Positions 1 to 12,660 of a stretch of DNA of 64,000 nt are shown one piece after another. Every line of letters begins with the position of its first letter. The stretch's first letter is position 1. The notes beneath the pieces were generated by a model that had not been told where the DNA came from, searched no databases, and saw only the letters and a list, made by a program, of their open reading frames with translations. This stretch comes from Mytilus edulis (taxonomy: Eukaryota > Mollusca > Bivalvia > Mytilida > Mytilidae). The stretch spans positions 39,826,950 through 39,890,949 of the forward strand of contig NC_092354.1 in NCBI RefSeq assembly GCF_963676685.1. The letters run 5' to 3'. The position numbers and the translations under genes were made by a program.

Positions 1-388
1 ATACAAGCAACGATGTATAGATATAATGTGGTATAAGTGCCAAATAGACAACTCTCCATCCAAGTCACAATTTGTAGAAGTAAACCAAAGTATGGTCTTC
101 AACAAGGATATGTACATATTCCATTTAACATCATAATAATAGGCATACAATCATATGTTTTATAAAAGTGGGGTATACTGGTGTAGTCATTTCTTACATT
201 TTATAATACTACTTTATGATATGATATAATTCTAAATTTATATATATATATTTATATATCATGGTTGCACTTTGCCACTATTTTTAAAAACTTCATGTTT
301 AAGACACAAACTCCTTACATGAAGCGAGTGATAATGATTTATTATCAGTGTTCATCAACAGCTCGTATTTTGATACGCAAATGAAATT

Positions 389-660
389 AGTCGTGGTGTA
401 ATGGCAAGCGCATCGAACTTAAAACACAAAGGTTCCTGGTTCGATCACCGTTTCAGAAGAAGATTTCAGGGACTGATTTGTCGGCTCTTCCTTGACACCA
501 TTTTCGAGTATGGTCTTGAGAAACGATGATAGTCCGTATGAAGGGGACGATAAATGGATGTCCCGTGTTAAGAAGGAGCAATATCTCTTGCACGTAAAAG
601 ACACCCTTATAAGTTACGACAAAATGCAGGATAATTCCGCTACAAGGCAACACTTGCACC
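389..660 (+). repeat. tRNA-headed SINE-like element
   Basis: The left end resembles a tRNA gene with RNA polymerase III promoter boxes. An A-box-like TGGTGTAATGG lies at 394-404 and a B-box-like GGTTCGATCAC at 438-448, separated by 33 bases, which is normal tRNA spacing. The T-arm does not pair cleanly, so this is a tRNA-derived head rather than a working tRNA gene. The body that follows, including GATGTCCCGTGTTAAG and CACGTAAAAGACACC, resembles a conserved SINE central domain that I remember from marine invertebrates; that resemblance is from memory. No poly-A tail is obvious. Confidence 0.5.
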
Positions 661-1555
661 ACTATAGTTAATTCAGCTACAGTTTTATATTATATGCAAG
701 ATGATATCATCCTAAGCATGCTTCGATTAAAATTTCAAAAAGAGAAAAAATATTTCTGAAAAGAAAGTAAATTACTTCCAGTAAAAACCAATAATTCGAT
801 GGTTAGGGTGAACAAATATCTGTATTGCCAGGTTCCATTGTTTGTCAATAATATTTTGAAATAAGTTAGCTTGTATTACGCATTATAAAAAGACACATAA
901 AAGATATGTGTTTGTGTACTAAATTCAGAAAAAAAATGTTCATGAAAATATGAGTCCTCAATTTTTGCCCTGCATTTTACAATGTTTTAATAAATTTTCC
1001 TAGTTAGGATTTAATCAACGTTCATTTCGTGTTAAAAGCGATCTATTCAGAAACAGTATCTCCGTCTTATAAAACTATGCGTTTGTAAGTAATTTGAAAG
1101 ATATATCTACCAACAAATGCAGCTGTGTGAAATAAACATGTAAAAGGAAATGCATATGAATCATTTAAAGTTGCTGTATTATGCAGTTGATACATATATT
1201 TTTTTATGATTGTGTTTTTATCTGTAGTTAAGTTTTGTCATCTTTTCAAGTTGGAATAAAATTTTATTGTTATACCATATATTGAATAATTTCTATTGCA
1301 AAATAACAAATTTTGATCCTTTTGAAAATGATGCTTTGTGTATTCAATTCAATATTGGGTCATACGATACCTGTCCTTTGAAAAAACATTTTTAGTTGAG
1401 TAGGTGTTTAATCGATCAAACTGTATAGCCATTTAAAAGAAAAAGATATAGACTGTATACGGATGAAACATAAATATTTCATATCGTTATTGAAAAAGTT
1501 TGTCACGCGTTTGATAATTAAGGGGTTCGATATTATTCGTTGACTGTTTATACCC

Positions 1556-2035
1556 CCGCTTTAAAAAAGAGGGGTATACTGTTTTACCTCTGTCTGTCCT
1601 TCCGTCAGTCCGTCAGTCAGTCAGTCCGTCCGTCCCATGAATATTTTTCGTCGCATTTTTCTCAGAAACTACAATACAAGGATTTCTGAAATTTGGTTTC
1701 AAGGTTAATCTAAGTCAGCTATCCCGTGTGATGCGTTTTCATATTGATCACTTGACAACTTCCTGTTTACCGAACACTTGTATGATTTTACACATGATAA
1801 CCAAGTTGAAAATTTTCGTCACATTTTTCTCAGGAACTACAATACAAGGATTTCTGAAATTTGGTTTCAGGATTTATATAAGTCAGCTATACCGTGTGAT
1901 GCGTTTTTAGATTCATCACTCGACAACTTCCTGTGTACCGAACACTTGCATATTTAACACTATTAATATTATCCACTTGCGGCGGGTATCATCAGTGATC
2001 AGTAGCTCGCAGTTTCACTTGTTTATGATACAGAT
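1556..2035 (+). repeat. Dispersed GGGGTATACTG element with internal duplication
   Basis: It starts with GAGGGGTATACTG followed by a CAGT/CCGT-rich simple stretch (about 1601-1637). It then carries two direct copies of a ~140-bp segment (about 1643-1780 and 1812-1955), each running from CATTTTTCTCAG through ACAATACAAGGATTTCTG to CGTGTGATGCGTTTT and CCGAACACTTG. The same GGGGTATACTG start is seen at about 170-182. I recognise the type as a common bivalve dispersed repeat. The short ORF in it is not a gene. Confidence 0.6.
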
Positions 2036-2797
2036 TAGACACAACAGCAGTCTACCTGCCAAAATGTAGTTTGTCATAAATGAAGAAAACTAAAATATTT
2101 TCTCTGCAAGTAACCAAATGACAAACCTAGATCTGACACTTTTAACAAAATAAACCAAATTATATTAATTGTGATAGGTTTAGAAGTCATCTTTAATGAT
2201 TAAACATAATTGGAAAAAAATATATATAATGAAAAATTATGCAGCAACCCGTATTCCACCACCGAGTTTGGGACAGTTATTGACAATAATTTAAAACAAA
2301 CTCTTGTACATGTACAGTATACAATTGATATAAATGATAATGTTATGATAATTGACGTGATATGAGGTGCAAATTATTTACTCAATACCACCTTTAATAA
2401 AGTGAACATTGGTAAACTACAAAAATCTTTTGGATATTTTCTAATAGCACGTACATTCAAGACAATTAAAAATGTTAAGTTAAAAATATTAAAGGTTTGT
2501 AAGTAATCACGGTTTAAAATGCCTTCATTTTGAAATAATTTCCCATATAGTTAAAAAGAGTTGTACCTTAAATGTAATTGCTCAAACAAAAGTGCGTATG
2601 TCCTTTTAAATACTAACGTTTCCCTTTTGTGTTTTACATTCTGATAAAATGTGTTGCAAAGTATTAGATTTTCGTAGGTATACACATAATTTTTTTTGAA
2701 ACAATTTCTGAGGTGATTATAAATTCGTAAATCCGAACCATAAAAAGACCAGATTTGGTGTTTATGTATTGGTTTTACTCTGCGGTAAGTACACTAG

Positions 2798-3400
2798 GCC
2801 GATATAATATCATAAAAGGTATGCATAAGGTAAGAAAAACCAATGGTTAATCCAGTTCGTAAATATATGCAAATGTCAGCCGACATAGTATTATAAAAGG
2901 TTATATTAGGTAGGAAACACCAATGGTTAATCCTGTTCGTAATATATGCAAATGTCAGCCGACATATTATCCTAAAAGGTATGCATAAGATAAGATACAC
3001 CAATGGTTAATCCAGTTCGTAATATATGCAGATGTCAGCCGACATAATATCATAAAAGTAATGCATAAGGTAAGAAACCCCAATGGTTAATCCAGTTCGT
3101 AATATTTGCAAATGTCCGTCGACGTTATATCATAGAAGGTATAATTTAGATAAGAAACACCAATGGTTAATCCAGTTCGTAATATATGCAAATGTCAGCC
3201 GACATAATATCACCAAAGTAATGCATAAGGTAAGAAACACCAATGGTTAATCCAGTTCGTAATATACGCAAATGTCCGTCGACGTTATATCATAGAAGGT
3301 ATAATTCAGATAAGAAAAACCAATGGTTAATCCCTTTCGTTAATATATGCAATGTCATTCGACGTAATATCATACATAAGTTAAGAAAAACCAATGTCTA
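2798..3400. repeat. 80-bp tandem satellite array
   Basis: About 7.5 copies of an ~80-bp unit. Each unit runs from GCCGACATAATATCAT through AGGTAAGAAACACC and AATGGTTAATCCAGTTCGTA to ATATGCAAATGTC. Unit starts fall near 2798, 2879, 2958, 3038, 3118, 3198, 3278 and 3357. The units near 3118 and 3278 share a variant start (GTCGACGTTATATCATAGAAGG), while the others have the GCCGACATA form, so there is a hint of higher-order alternation. Confidence 0.9.
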
Positions 3401-4184
3401 ATCCAGATCAACAGTTTCATTTGAGCTGACACTACTATAAATTTATCGCATTAACCAAGTTATGGTTGCAATGGTGAATTTGAAAGGTAAAAAACGTGGC
3501 TAGTCTTTAGTTATCTATATTGTGTTTTGTGTAATGTTTTTTGTCTGTTGGTATTTTCTGTTTTTTAGCCATGGTGTTGTGAGTTTATTTCCAACTTATG
3601 AGTCTGAATGTCCCATTCACTGGGGTAAGGCTGATGACCGTAATTCGATTCATGGTCATCCAAAAGAAGGCGGACGCAGAATTAGGTCAGAATCGGTATT
3701 TTTTAAAACAATGTTTCTACGATATATTCAATATAAAGCATACATTGGTATAATATAAATGAGTAACAGATTCAGACGGAAAACACAAGTAACTACCGAG
3801 AAATGTATATGAAACAGGAAATCGACTTGCAAACATCGCTAAGATGACCGTAATTCACAATCGAGATGACCGTAACAATCCCAGCGATTCAAAACTAGGA
3901 TGACCGTTATTGGTAAAATATTACCGTAATTTATAAAGGAATTAAAAGAAAACAACTAGTTTAAATTGAAATTGTCCTAAACAAATGTTATAAATATTCA
4001 ATTATATTATTTAGTTTCATCAGAAATATCAATTATGGATTTTTTTCTATTCAAACGAAACAAAAGAAAACTCATGAATAATGAACCAAAAAATTCATAA
4101 AGGTTCCACGGAACCCAGTGTCTCGACTACTTTATGAATCTAATAAATATTTTTTACTGCATACTGTATGTTATGTTAACTAGA

Positions 4185-4806
4185 AGAAAACAAAGTCCAT
4201 TTATAAGTACTATATGGAAAACAGGAAGTAGTTTTTTTTACAAAATTTCCTTCTAGATACTACCTTTTGACAGAGACATATATATGTCTCTGCTTTCGAT
4301 TTTAACAAGCTGCTGTCCAAGTTTGGTAAAAATCCAGGAAAGTTTTAGCAAAATTTGTAAAATTTGTAAAACTTACCATAGTGTGAATATAAAGTAAACT
4401 GTCAGAAAAACTAAGTTCCTTTATAAGTAACATTAGGATAAACAGATTTTTTTTTACTATCATTAATTCTGGATACTATCTCATGATAAAAAAACAAGTT
4501 TCTCTCCAAGTTTGATATGAATCCAGGCTGGTTTTAGAAAGATATCACAATTTAAAAAACTTTAACCATAGAGTGAATGTAATGATACCTGGCAGAAAAA
4601 CTGAGTCCATTTATAAGTAAAATACGGATAAACAGGATTTTTTTTACAAAATTTACTTCTGGATACTATCTTATGATAATAGACAAGCTTCTGTCCAAGT
4701 CTGTTAAAAATCCAGAATAGTTTTAGAAAGGTATTAAAATTTCAAAACTTTAATCACAGAGTGAATATTTCTGGACGCCGCAGCCGACGACGACGACGAC
4801 AATGCC
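4185..4806 (+). repeat. ~200-bp tandem array ending in a CGA microsatellite
   Basis: Three diverged copies of a ~200-bp unit with the markers TCCATTTATAAGTA, GGATACTATCT, TGTCCAAGT and AATCCAG...TTTTAG. The last unit runs into a CGACGACGACGAC stretch at about 4785-4800. The layout matches mussel dispersed repeats that end in a CGA-rich tail. No coding potential is seen. Confidence 0.7.
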
Positions 4807-4978
4807 GACAAGAGAATGTATGATCAATGTGTCTCGCTTTTGCGACAAAAGGCTCAACAAAAACACATTTTAAGATAGTCAGAGCTTTATCCCTTAGCAT
4901 GTAGCAAATGTCACATCCTTGGACTACTTAATGTTCATGTCTATATAAAATAAAGATGATTTTAAATTATTGTCTGGC

Positions 4979-5259
4979 TTAAGGTGGTACCTAACACTAC
5001 AGGGAGATAACTCTGTAAAGTTAGCTAAACGTTTTAATGACGTTGTGTTGTAATAGAAATATAAAGCTTCTCAATGATCAAAATTGTTGTTTGTCAAACT
5101 GCTATATAACCAGTGTAATTTTTCTGACAAAACGATTGGTTCAAAAATTTTGAAATTTTTATAGTTTTGTTAAAGGGTCAAAATAAATACTTTGACAAAA
5201 TTTAATAAAAATTAAACGATCCAAATTAATTTTAGTGAAAGTGTTGGGTACCACCTTAA
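4979..5259. mobile_element. TTAA-flanked MITE, copy 1
   Basis: A 281-bp element with 20-bp terminal inverted repeats: the left end reads TTAAGGTGGTACCTAACACT, and the right end is its reverse complement with one mismatch. TTAA at both ends suggests a piggyBac-type target duplication. The interior has no ORF, so it is non-autonomous. Other copies lie at 31,233 and 44,280. Confidence 0.8.
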
Positions 5260-8200
5260 TAAAAAAGATGTGTTATGTTCTGAGTTGGTGCATGAATTTC
5301 CCGAACAATTAAATATTGAAATTTTGCAAACTTTTTCAGGTGAGGAAACGATCATTTGATTCTGAGGATGGATCGGGTATATTTGATCGGATCACAATAT
5401 TAATTTTAAAAACATTCGGGTAAGAAAACTTACTTCAACCAATTTAGAGCATTTTTTATTTTATTTTTTTTTTTTCTACAAAAATATGCATGGCGATAAG
5501 AATAAGTTTTCTAGGACATTAAATGATTAAATAGATTTATTTTCAACTTTATTGAGGTCAGTATTTTTTTATGAAAAACATGCCAGCCTTCATCTGAACC
5601 CTTAAGCTCGAGATGGGTTACACATGAACTAGAAGTGTTCAGTTATTGAAAGAAAAAGAATGTCAACATTGAAAGTGAAACAAGGGTAAATCATTTGATT
5701 TACTTTTTAGTTCTACTAAAACTCATTCTTCTACCTGATAAGAACGATTATTATCATATTGTTGTAACCTTTCATATGAAATCAAACAGACCTAGAAAAA
5801 TCCAATTGCACGAGTTTGGTATCTATTTATATCTTTGTTTATCTTTATATATTTACAGACAATTTGGTTTTGTTTTAAACTATGATCAAACTACTAAAAG
5901 TGAGATCCGGCTAAATATTACCTTTTAATTTAGTTTACTTAGATAATAGAAATAAAAGTTTTGCCCTTTTGTATGAAGCAGAACCGCTCCATTCTAACAA
6001 TGTGCGCACGGTCAACTATTTTACAACCCCTATAAAATTACTAAAAAAATCATTCAATTCTTTGAATTACAGTTTTGGCTAGGATCATGAAAACACGTTT
6101 TTGTAAAGTATTTTCTTTTATTAGATTAGAGACTTTCCAATTTAAAATTTAACTTGGAGATTTGTTTATTTTGTTATTTTACTTTATACATGATATGGAA
6201 TCTACAAACATGTCATAACCGTGTAGAAGTTGCTTCAAATAAACTTACTCATATCGAATTTGGCAAAATGCACAAACACATTTTCAGTAAAAGACGGATG
6301 AGCCTATTTGACCAAATAATCCAAATGTTTCATCTACAGGAGGCAGTAATCTGACTAGGGTTGCCACTTCCTTTCAATGATAAATAGCTCTCTTAGGGAT
6401 TTCGGACTTCCTCCACCTATCCAAACTGACCAACACATTATAGAAAATAATACCAAAAGTTATCGCCAAAAAGACAGACGCATATTTTATATACTGGGCT
6501 GATGGCGATATCAATTAGGCCCCGAAAATCTTCCATAGCATGATTTGCGGACAAAAGATACATGTGTCCTTAACGTGGACAGATGGTTAAATTTAATTTG
6601 TCAAACATTTTGTAATTTAAATCTATTTGCATCCCTAATTCATATCGTTGGTTTTTATGTTTGCATTGTTTTATATTTGGTCATGTCATGGCCTTTCATT
6701 GCTTGATATGTGGTTGCGCTCAAAGTTGAAGGTTATTACGGTTACCAATAGTTGCTGACATCCACGTTTCTTAGTCTCTGGTGCATAGTTGTTTCATTTG
6801 CAGACACATCTTATATAAACGAAAGACAAAAAATACACGTCCTCAGTATTGTTCATCGTACAACAAAATATCTTGGACTTGCTGAGCTAAATTGAACAGC
6901 TAGGTTTTATAAATATTTTTTTCATGTCTTGAAATAAGTTGGCTTGTATATTCGATAACAAAAGGACACTTATGTCACTGTGCTCAATTAAGAAAACAAT
7001 GTTCATGATAATAAATGTCTTCAATTTTCCCCCGCATTTTGATGGCTATAGTTGTCTTTTAGTTAATTTGTCGTTGGAGGTGTCTTTTTACCATATATAC
7101 AACACCTTCATGAACATATATATTTTTAAAGCTATATATACCTTTAAACAAAACAGAAATTCAAAAATGTATTTCTTATTTATCATATTTTTAAATGAAA
7201 GTATGTGTATGTAGATGGAAAATAACAGACAATATTTTGTATTATACAAACCAATTCTAAGTGGTCCGAAGGTGATAATTTAAATTAAGGTCATCATTAC
7301 TTTCGTAATTTTCAACACCTTTTTTTTAAACTCAATACAAGTTCTTTTTATTTTTTTAAAACAGACTTTGTTGAATATGAAATCAACATTGCATTACACA
7401 CATTTAGTTGGAAGTTAGTATCGTTGAATACATGTGCAGAAACTTGTCTTAATATTGCGTGAAGTTTTTAAAACTAGAACTATTGGTCCAAGGACACATT
7501 TATCGTCATTTGGTTTTCGTTGTCTACGAATATAGTCCCTAGTGTAAACAGTGTATAACTTGCATGTTTTATTTGATACATTTTCCCAATTTATTTCTTG
7601 ATGTTAAATGCATGAAATATTAAGTAGGGGGATGTTATTACATGTCAAAAACATTTAGGTGCTGAATCTTTATGTTAAGTAATAAATTGGTCCAGTTCCT
7701 AAAGGTCAAATTTTATCACGTCTGAATCTGTCAAACTGAGTTTTACACCCCTTAACACAGAATTGTCAATATTTTGAGTTAGAGCTTGTAGAAATTTCTT
7801 TAACTTTTATATTATTTGTCTCACTGGTAGTACACTTAACTGTAAAAATCTTTATGAGAAAGAGCAGGTGTATTTTTTTTAATTTGTATTTAATTAAAGA
7901 TTAAAATAATTCAAGAAATATTATGTGGAATAAAACTAGCCGCATATGGTAAGGGTTTTGCTCATTCTTGAAGTTTGTCCGGTTACCTTTAGATGCCAAT
8001 ACCAACGTTGTGTATACAGGTGAGTTGTCTCATAAGGACCATTCCGCAACTCCTTAATACTAAATAATTCAAGAAATTGTATGTGGAATCAAATCGGCCG
8101 CAGGTAAAAAAACAGTAAACGAGGACTGGCAAGACGATACAAACCGCCGGCATTTTTTAGGAAAATTAGAGTGAACGAGGAGCACGACCCTACACTGACA

Positions 8201-8697
8201 ATGAAAATAAAACAAACGAAGATGTAGCATAGTACATTATTTGAACCATTTAATAATTTTCAAATATTTAAATCTTTTTTGTCAGCTCATCTTATAGGTG
8301 TAATACCACCATTGATTTTTCCCTATTAGTCTTTGTTAAATTGGCACTTTAAAAAAAATGTACAGTATAACCTTTATTTCAACCAAAGAAATACTTTGCG
8401 TGTATAAAGTTTAATCCTTTACTGTGATACAGTGAAAATTTCACACTACATTTCATTGGATATAAGAAAGTAACCATCACCGGAAGTAAACAACCAAATT
8501 TTACACTGTTATTTACTGGTTACCTGCTTTGGTAACTATGTAACCTTAACGTTCCAAAATATTTTATAAGACCATCAAATAAAAAAAGAATGATGCTCTC
8601 AGACACCCAACATACATGTTTATGACTCATAAAAATGTTAGTGCATTGAATTGTAGGGTTAATTTTCTATAACTGTCAAATTAAAGGGAATATTTTT
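5260..8697. other. Gene-free stretch
   Basis: I see no gene in this AT-rich stretch. The longest ORFs (about 60-90 codons) have low-complexity composition and no recognisable domain. Weak traces of mussel dispersed repeats occur near 6,690-6,810 and 7,930-8,045 (for example GGTAAGGGTTTTGCTCATTCTTGAAG). Confidence 0.5.
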
Positions 8698-8784
8698 TAA
8701 TAACTCTTACCTGAATGCATTAATAACACAATAACGTAGGCGATACGTTATTGTGTTATTAATGCATTCAGGTAAGAGTTATTA
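8698..8784. repeat. Perfect 41-bp inverted repeat (hairpin)
   Basis: Arms at 8698-8738 and 8744-8784 are exact reverse complements over 41 bases with a 5-base loop (GGCGA). The outer arm begins TAATAACTCTTACCTGAATG. No ORF overlaps it. It could be a foldback-type mobile element end, a recent palindromic insertion or a small-RNA precursor. Confidence 0.95.
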
Positions 8785-9334
8785 CAGGATGCGTCGGCGT
8801 TATATATGTTTGAACGCCTTCCGATCACCTGACAGTGATATAATAGTATAACACAGGTACAAATCAAAAATCAAATGAAAAGGTGTTTTTTATCAGAATA
8901 ATACAAAGCAAAAATGCCTCTAACAAAAGCGCAGCCTGGACCTTACAATGTACTTATCATAAATTATGCATATCCGAAAATATATAAAGATATGAAAGTA
9001 CTCGTAGTTACTTACAGCTTGTGCATACCAAATAACAAGTAATAAACAAACCATGCATCTAAAGATGAAAAAATCAAGCAGCTGAATGTCTGAACTAATA
9101 TGAATGATTTTTCTTCATACGAGGACAACATTAGATCGGCCAATGGGTGTGCAAAATTTGCTCCCATTGGAATACTGACTATCTGTTGAAATATCCAGAC
9201 TCAACAACTATTTAGCGACAAATAAGTCCAGCATTTTGATATTATCTTCAGTAAATTTTGTTATACAATCGGTTCTTCACAAAATAAGAATAACTATAAC
9301 CAAAAATAAGAAATGTATATCTACAATTCCTAAT

Positions 9335-9985
9335 CGCTGAATCGCTCACCTTGATTTTTGGCACTTATCTTTCGTTTAAGAGTTTAAGTGTCCTATGTCA
9401 TCGTAGTTTTTTTTCTGGTTATATTCAGCATATCAAAGAACCTTGAAAATTAAATTTTTGATGAAATTAAATAAAGTTTTATTTTAATTTTTGAGATCTT
9501 ACTTTGCTGAAAATATTTTTTGTTTACAGTTTATCGTTAACATTAATAATATTCAAGATGATAACAAAAAACTGCAAAATTTCTTTAAAATTACCAATTA
9601 GGTGGCAGCAACCCAACAATGGGTTATAAGATTCTTCTGAAAATTTCAGGGCTGATAAAACTTTACCTTTTTAACAGTTTACCCCATGGCATATTTGCTC
9701 TAACTGCTTTGGTTTTTGAGATATAAGTCAAATACTACATTTTACCCCTATTTTCTACTTTTAGCCATGGCGGCCATGTTTTTTTGACGAAACAGAAAAT
9801 AAAACACAAACTTTATTCTAGATACCCTAAGGATCATTCAGCTAAAGTTTGTTGGAATTGGTTTAGTAGTTTCAGAGGAGAAGATATTTGAAATAGTTTA
9901 CACCAGACGGACGACGATGGACGACGACGGACTCCAAGTGATGGCTTAAGCTCACGGTTCCTTCGGAATGGGGAGCTAAAAAGCT
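9335..9985 (+). repeat. Dispersed mussel repeat with GACGACGACGG 3' part
   Basis: The order of markers is CGCTCACCTTG, GGTGGCAGCAACCCAACAA, CATTTTACCCCTATTTTCTAC, GCCATGGCGGCCATGTT, TTTCAGAGGAGAAGAT, ACGACGATGGACGACGACGG and AAGTGATGGCTTAAGCTCA. The same order recurs at 28,058-28,870, and reversed at 60,717-60,990. It ends just downstream of the Mab-21-like gene on the opposite strand. Confidence 0.7.
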
Positions 9986-10127
9986 CCGTTTATTGAGATG
10001 GTGCAGTTAATCTTTTAATTGAGCATGGGGTATAGTAGTGTAAATCGTAAAAAATCCAAAGTTTTAATGTTGCTGCAAAAAAGAACTACAGTACTATACG
10101 AAGTTGAAGAGTAATGAGGACCCGATG

Positions 10128-12265
10128 TTAGAAATTGTTAAACGATTTTACAATTTTACAAACTGTTTTGTGAATCTTCCAGTTCATTCGTCGACATCGT
10201 CTTGAACAATAATTTGCAGTTTTGCACCCACTGCAATACTTTAAGTTATCTCGATTACAATTTAAACACTGAAAACAGAAAAATTCGTTTTTTGTTCTTC
10301 TTACAAACCACGTGTCATATAAAATCACCAATGCATGTATCTTTGCGGAATTGAATAGGTACTGTTTACGTTGCATTTCTTTTGTAAATATAAAGCAGCC
10401 TAAATCCCACGAGTTCATCTGTGTCCATGATTCTTTTAAATAGAAAAGCGCTTTTGGTGTACTAAAATTGGAGTGAAAAATCCAACTTAACACATTATAT
10501 GCTACATCACGATGTCTGAAATGTTTTTCGAGAATCAAGTTGAGGATGCATTTTACGGCTGCATCAGACTCTCTGAGACTTCCAACTTTCTTTTTTATTA
10601 AATATTTCAGCAGAAAATACAAAATGTTATTATCAACAACAGCCCTGTAATGCCATTGGCAAAATTTGTTAGTTCTTTCATTTTCTTTTAAAGAAATACC
10701 GACAAATCTAAACATTTCATACATTAATGCTTTAGGGGTAATCGGAAGTTCATTTGGCATATATGAAACACAGGTTGACACTTCCATCAGTGGAGTTTTG
10801 GAACCATTGTACAGTATTACTATTGTATCATTTTTAATAAATCTACAAGAACAAGTAGATGGAATATACGCTATATATTCCTCGTTCATATGATCGACCC
10901 ACCATTCACAATCTTTATAAAACCCAGCAGCGTACAGTACTGATAAGAACTTAAGGCATCCTGATAAGTTATATCTCATAAAATATATATACGATCCGTA
11001 TAAAAGAAAATCTCGAATCTGTGGATTCGGATTTTTGATCGCCAATGCAGAAATACTACTAGCCAAACACGTGTATATATGTGGTAACAGTAAAGACAGA
11101 GCATATTTTGTGTCATGACGTGTGTGTTCAGTTATAGGTCCACTTTTTTCAATTCGTTCTAATGTAGTCCACATTAATGTTATGAAATTAGCACTGTTTT
11201 CTAGGTAACAAAATCTTGAAAGAATGGTTCTGTTGAATACAGTTAATGCAGCACGTATATTTGATGTATTTATAATGTATAAAACTTCATTAAAGACTTT
11301 TTCACTATGTGCTTGAAGCATTTTAAACCATTCTACAGACCCCCGTGATCTGACATAGTCACACATATTGTTTCCTTTTAAATGAAGGAAAAATTGAAAT
11401 CCAAGATTTAAAAGTTCCTCCAATATTTTTTCGGATATCAATCGCAAACTATTGTTAAGCCTTCCATCAAATAAGTTCTCCTTTGGAATGAAATAGTTTG
11501 GACAAAACCCACCTTTAATCCATTTTAACATTTGAGCGACACACAGTTGTATACAATGAAATAGGTTCTTCTTTTCCCAAACACTCTGCTGGTTTTCTTC
11601 TATTACATAGAACAAACACGTTTTCCAATGATAGGACGTTAGGCAGTGTAGCATAATAATATCTCGATTTAACATTTTAAGAATAACGTAACATTTGTGT
11701 TGAACATCGGTAAGATTCATAATAAGTTTCCGTTCTTGTAACGAAAGAGATATCCTCCATTCAACATCTCTTTCACGTGAAAAAGGATGACCTTTCCTTA
11801 CAACAAAGAATCCAAGAGATTTCAGCTCTTCAATCGTATCTTGTTTAGGCCATTCAAAAGGTCTGTGTCTGAAAAGCCATTCCTTGGCCATTTCAGGCCA
11901 TGCTGTACATCGATAAGAGAAAACAGTATCTGTGTTCATATTATAATAATTTTCAGCTGTTAAAGCAGGTTTATTTTTTTGTCTTTGAAATAGAGGTGTC
12001 TTATCTGGTACCAAAAAATCAAATAAAACTAGTCTTCCCGATCTATCAACTTTAAGACAATGATCCATTTCTAAACATATAAGAGGCCAATGAACAACTG
12101 TTAAGGGTACACTATTTTTTACAAATTGAAGTTTAATGTATCCAACAGGTGTATCTAATTCATGCACTACCAACAATGACTCCGAATTGCTATGAGCTAA
12201 TGAAAGATTTTCGATGACAGGTAATAGTTCATCACATTTCAGGAAGTCCAAGTCATTGTGTTCAT
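10128..12265 (-). CDS. Mab-21-like protein with C-terminal MYND zinc finger (3' exon)
   Basis: This is one long exon of a Mab-21-like gene, a family sharing the cGAS nucleotidyltransferase fold. There is no ATG at the left end of the open frame. A pyrimidine-rich 3' splice site ending ATAG lies at 12,266-12,267, so the exon most likely starts at 12,265 and an upstream exon supplies the N-terminus. The first residues read EHNDLDFL; the D-x-D matches the metal-binding pair of the family. Further Mab-21 landmarks follow: WPEMAKEW, a VEWRISLS block, SYHWKTCLFYVIEE and PNYFIPKENL, all within roughly the first 270 codons. The middle is helical with no clear domain. Counting from the in-frame TTG at 12,251, residues 662-698 form a complete MYND finger (two CxxC pairs, YCxxxC, HxxxC). 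The upstream exon with the GS motif was not found. Enzymatic activity or nucleic-acid sensing is inferred from the family only. Confidence 0.85.
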
Positions 12266-12660
12266 CTATGAATAAAAGTAAAATACATAAACCTTGTTCA
12301 ATGTTGTTAAAACGTTTCTTGTTTTTGTTTTTGTAGGAAACAGTTTAGATATTGACAGTTAGCCCTCGGATATCACCATTCAACACGTTTGCATTTACTT
12401 TCAAAAACGGTTGTTGTGTCATTAATATTTTAGAAATTATTTTAAATCAAACATGTTGCCCAACTTTTTCTATTAATCTTTGGCCGTTAAAGTAAAAAAT
12501 CTCTACTTTTTAAAAAAAAAATTTGGATTGTCAAAACGTTTTGCCTCAAGCATCCCTGAATGAACATTTCTTGTCACAATGGGCATATGGGTAGAAAAAT
12601 TTAAACCATTAATGATAATTCAGCGTTTCGAAATTATCGCAAATACCACAAATTGTTTTT
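12011..12660. repeat. Segmental duplication, source copy A
   Basis: This segment is almost identical to 13,042-13,690. It covers the 5' part of the Mab-21-like exon, its 3' splice site and about 395 bp of upstream intron. Differences are a handful of substitutions and a one-base change in an A/T run. Copy A keeps the open frame into the rest of the gene, so it is the functional-looking copy. Confidence 0.95.

Noticed and set aside
394-448. Functional tRNA gene
   Set aside because: The promoter boxes are present but the T-arm and acceptor stem do not pair, so it is treated as a SINE head.
10666-10893. Plus-strand ORF inside the Mab-21-like gene
   Set aside because: It is the antisense shadow of the long minus-strand exon.
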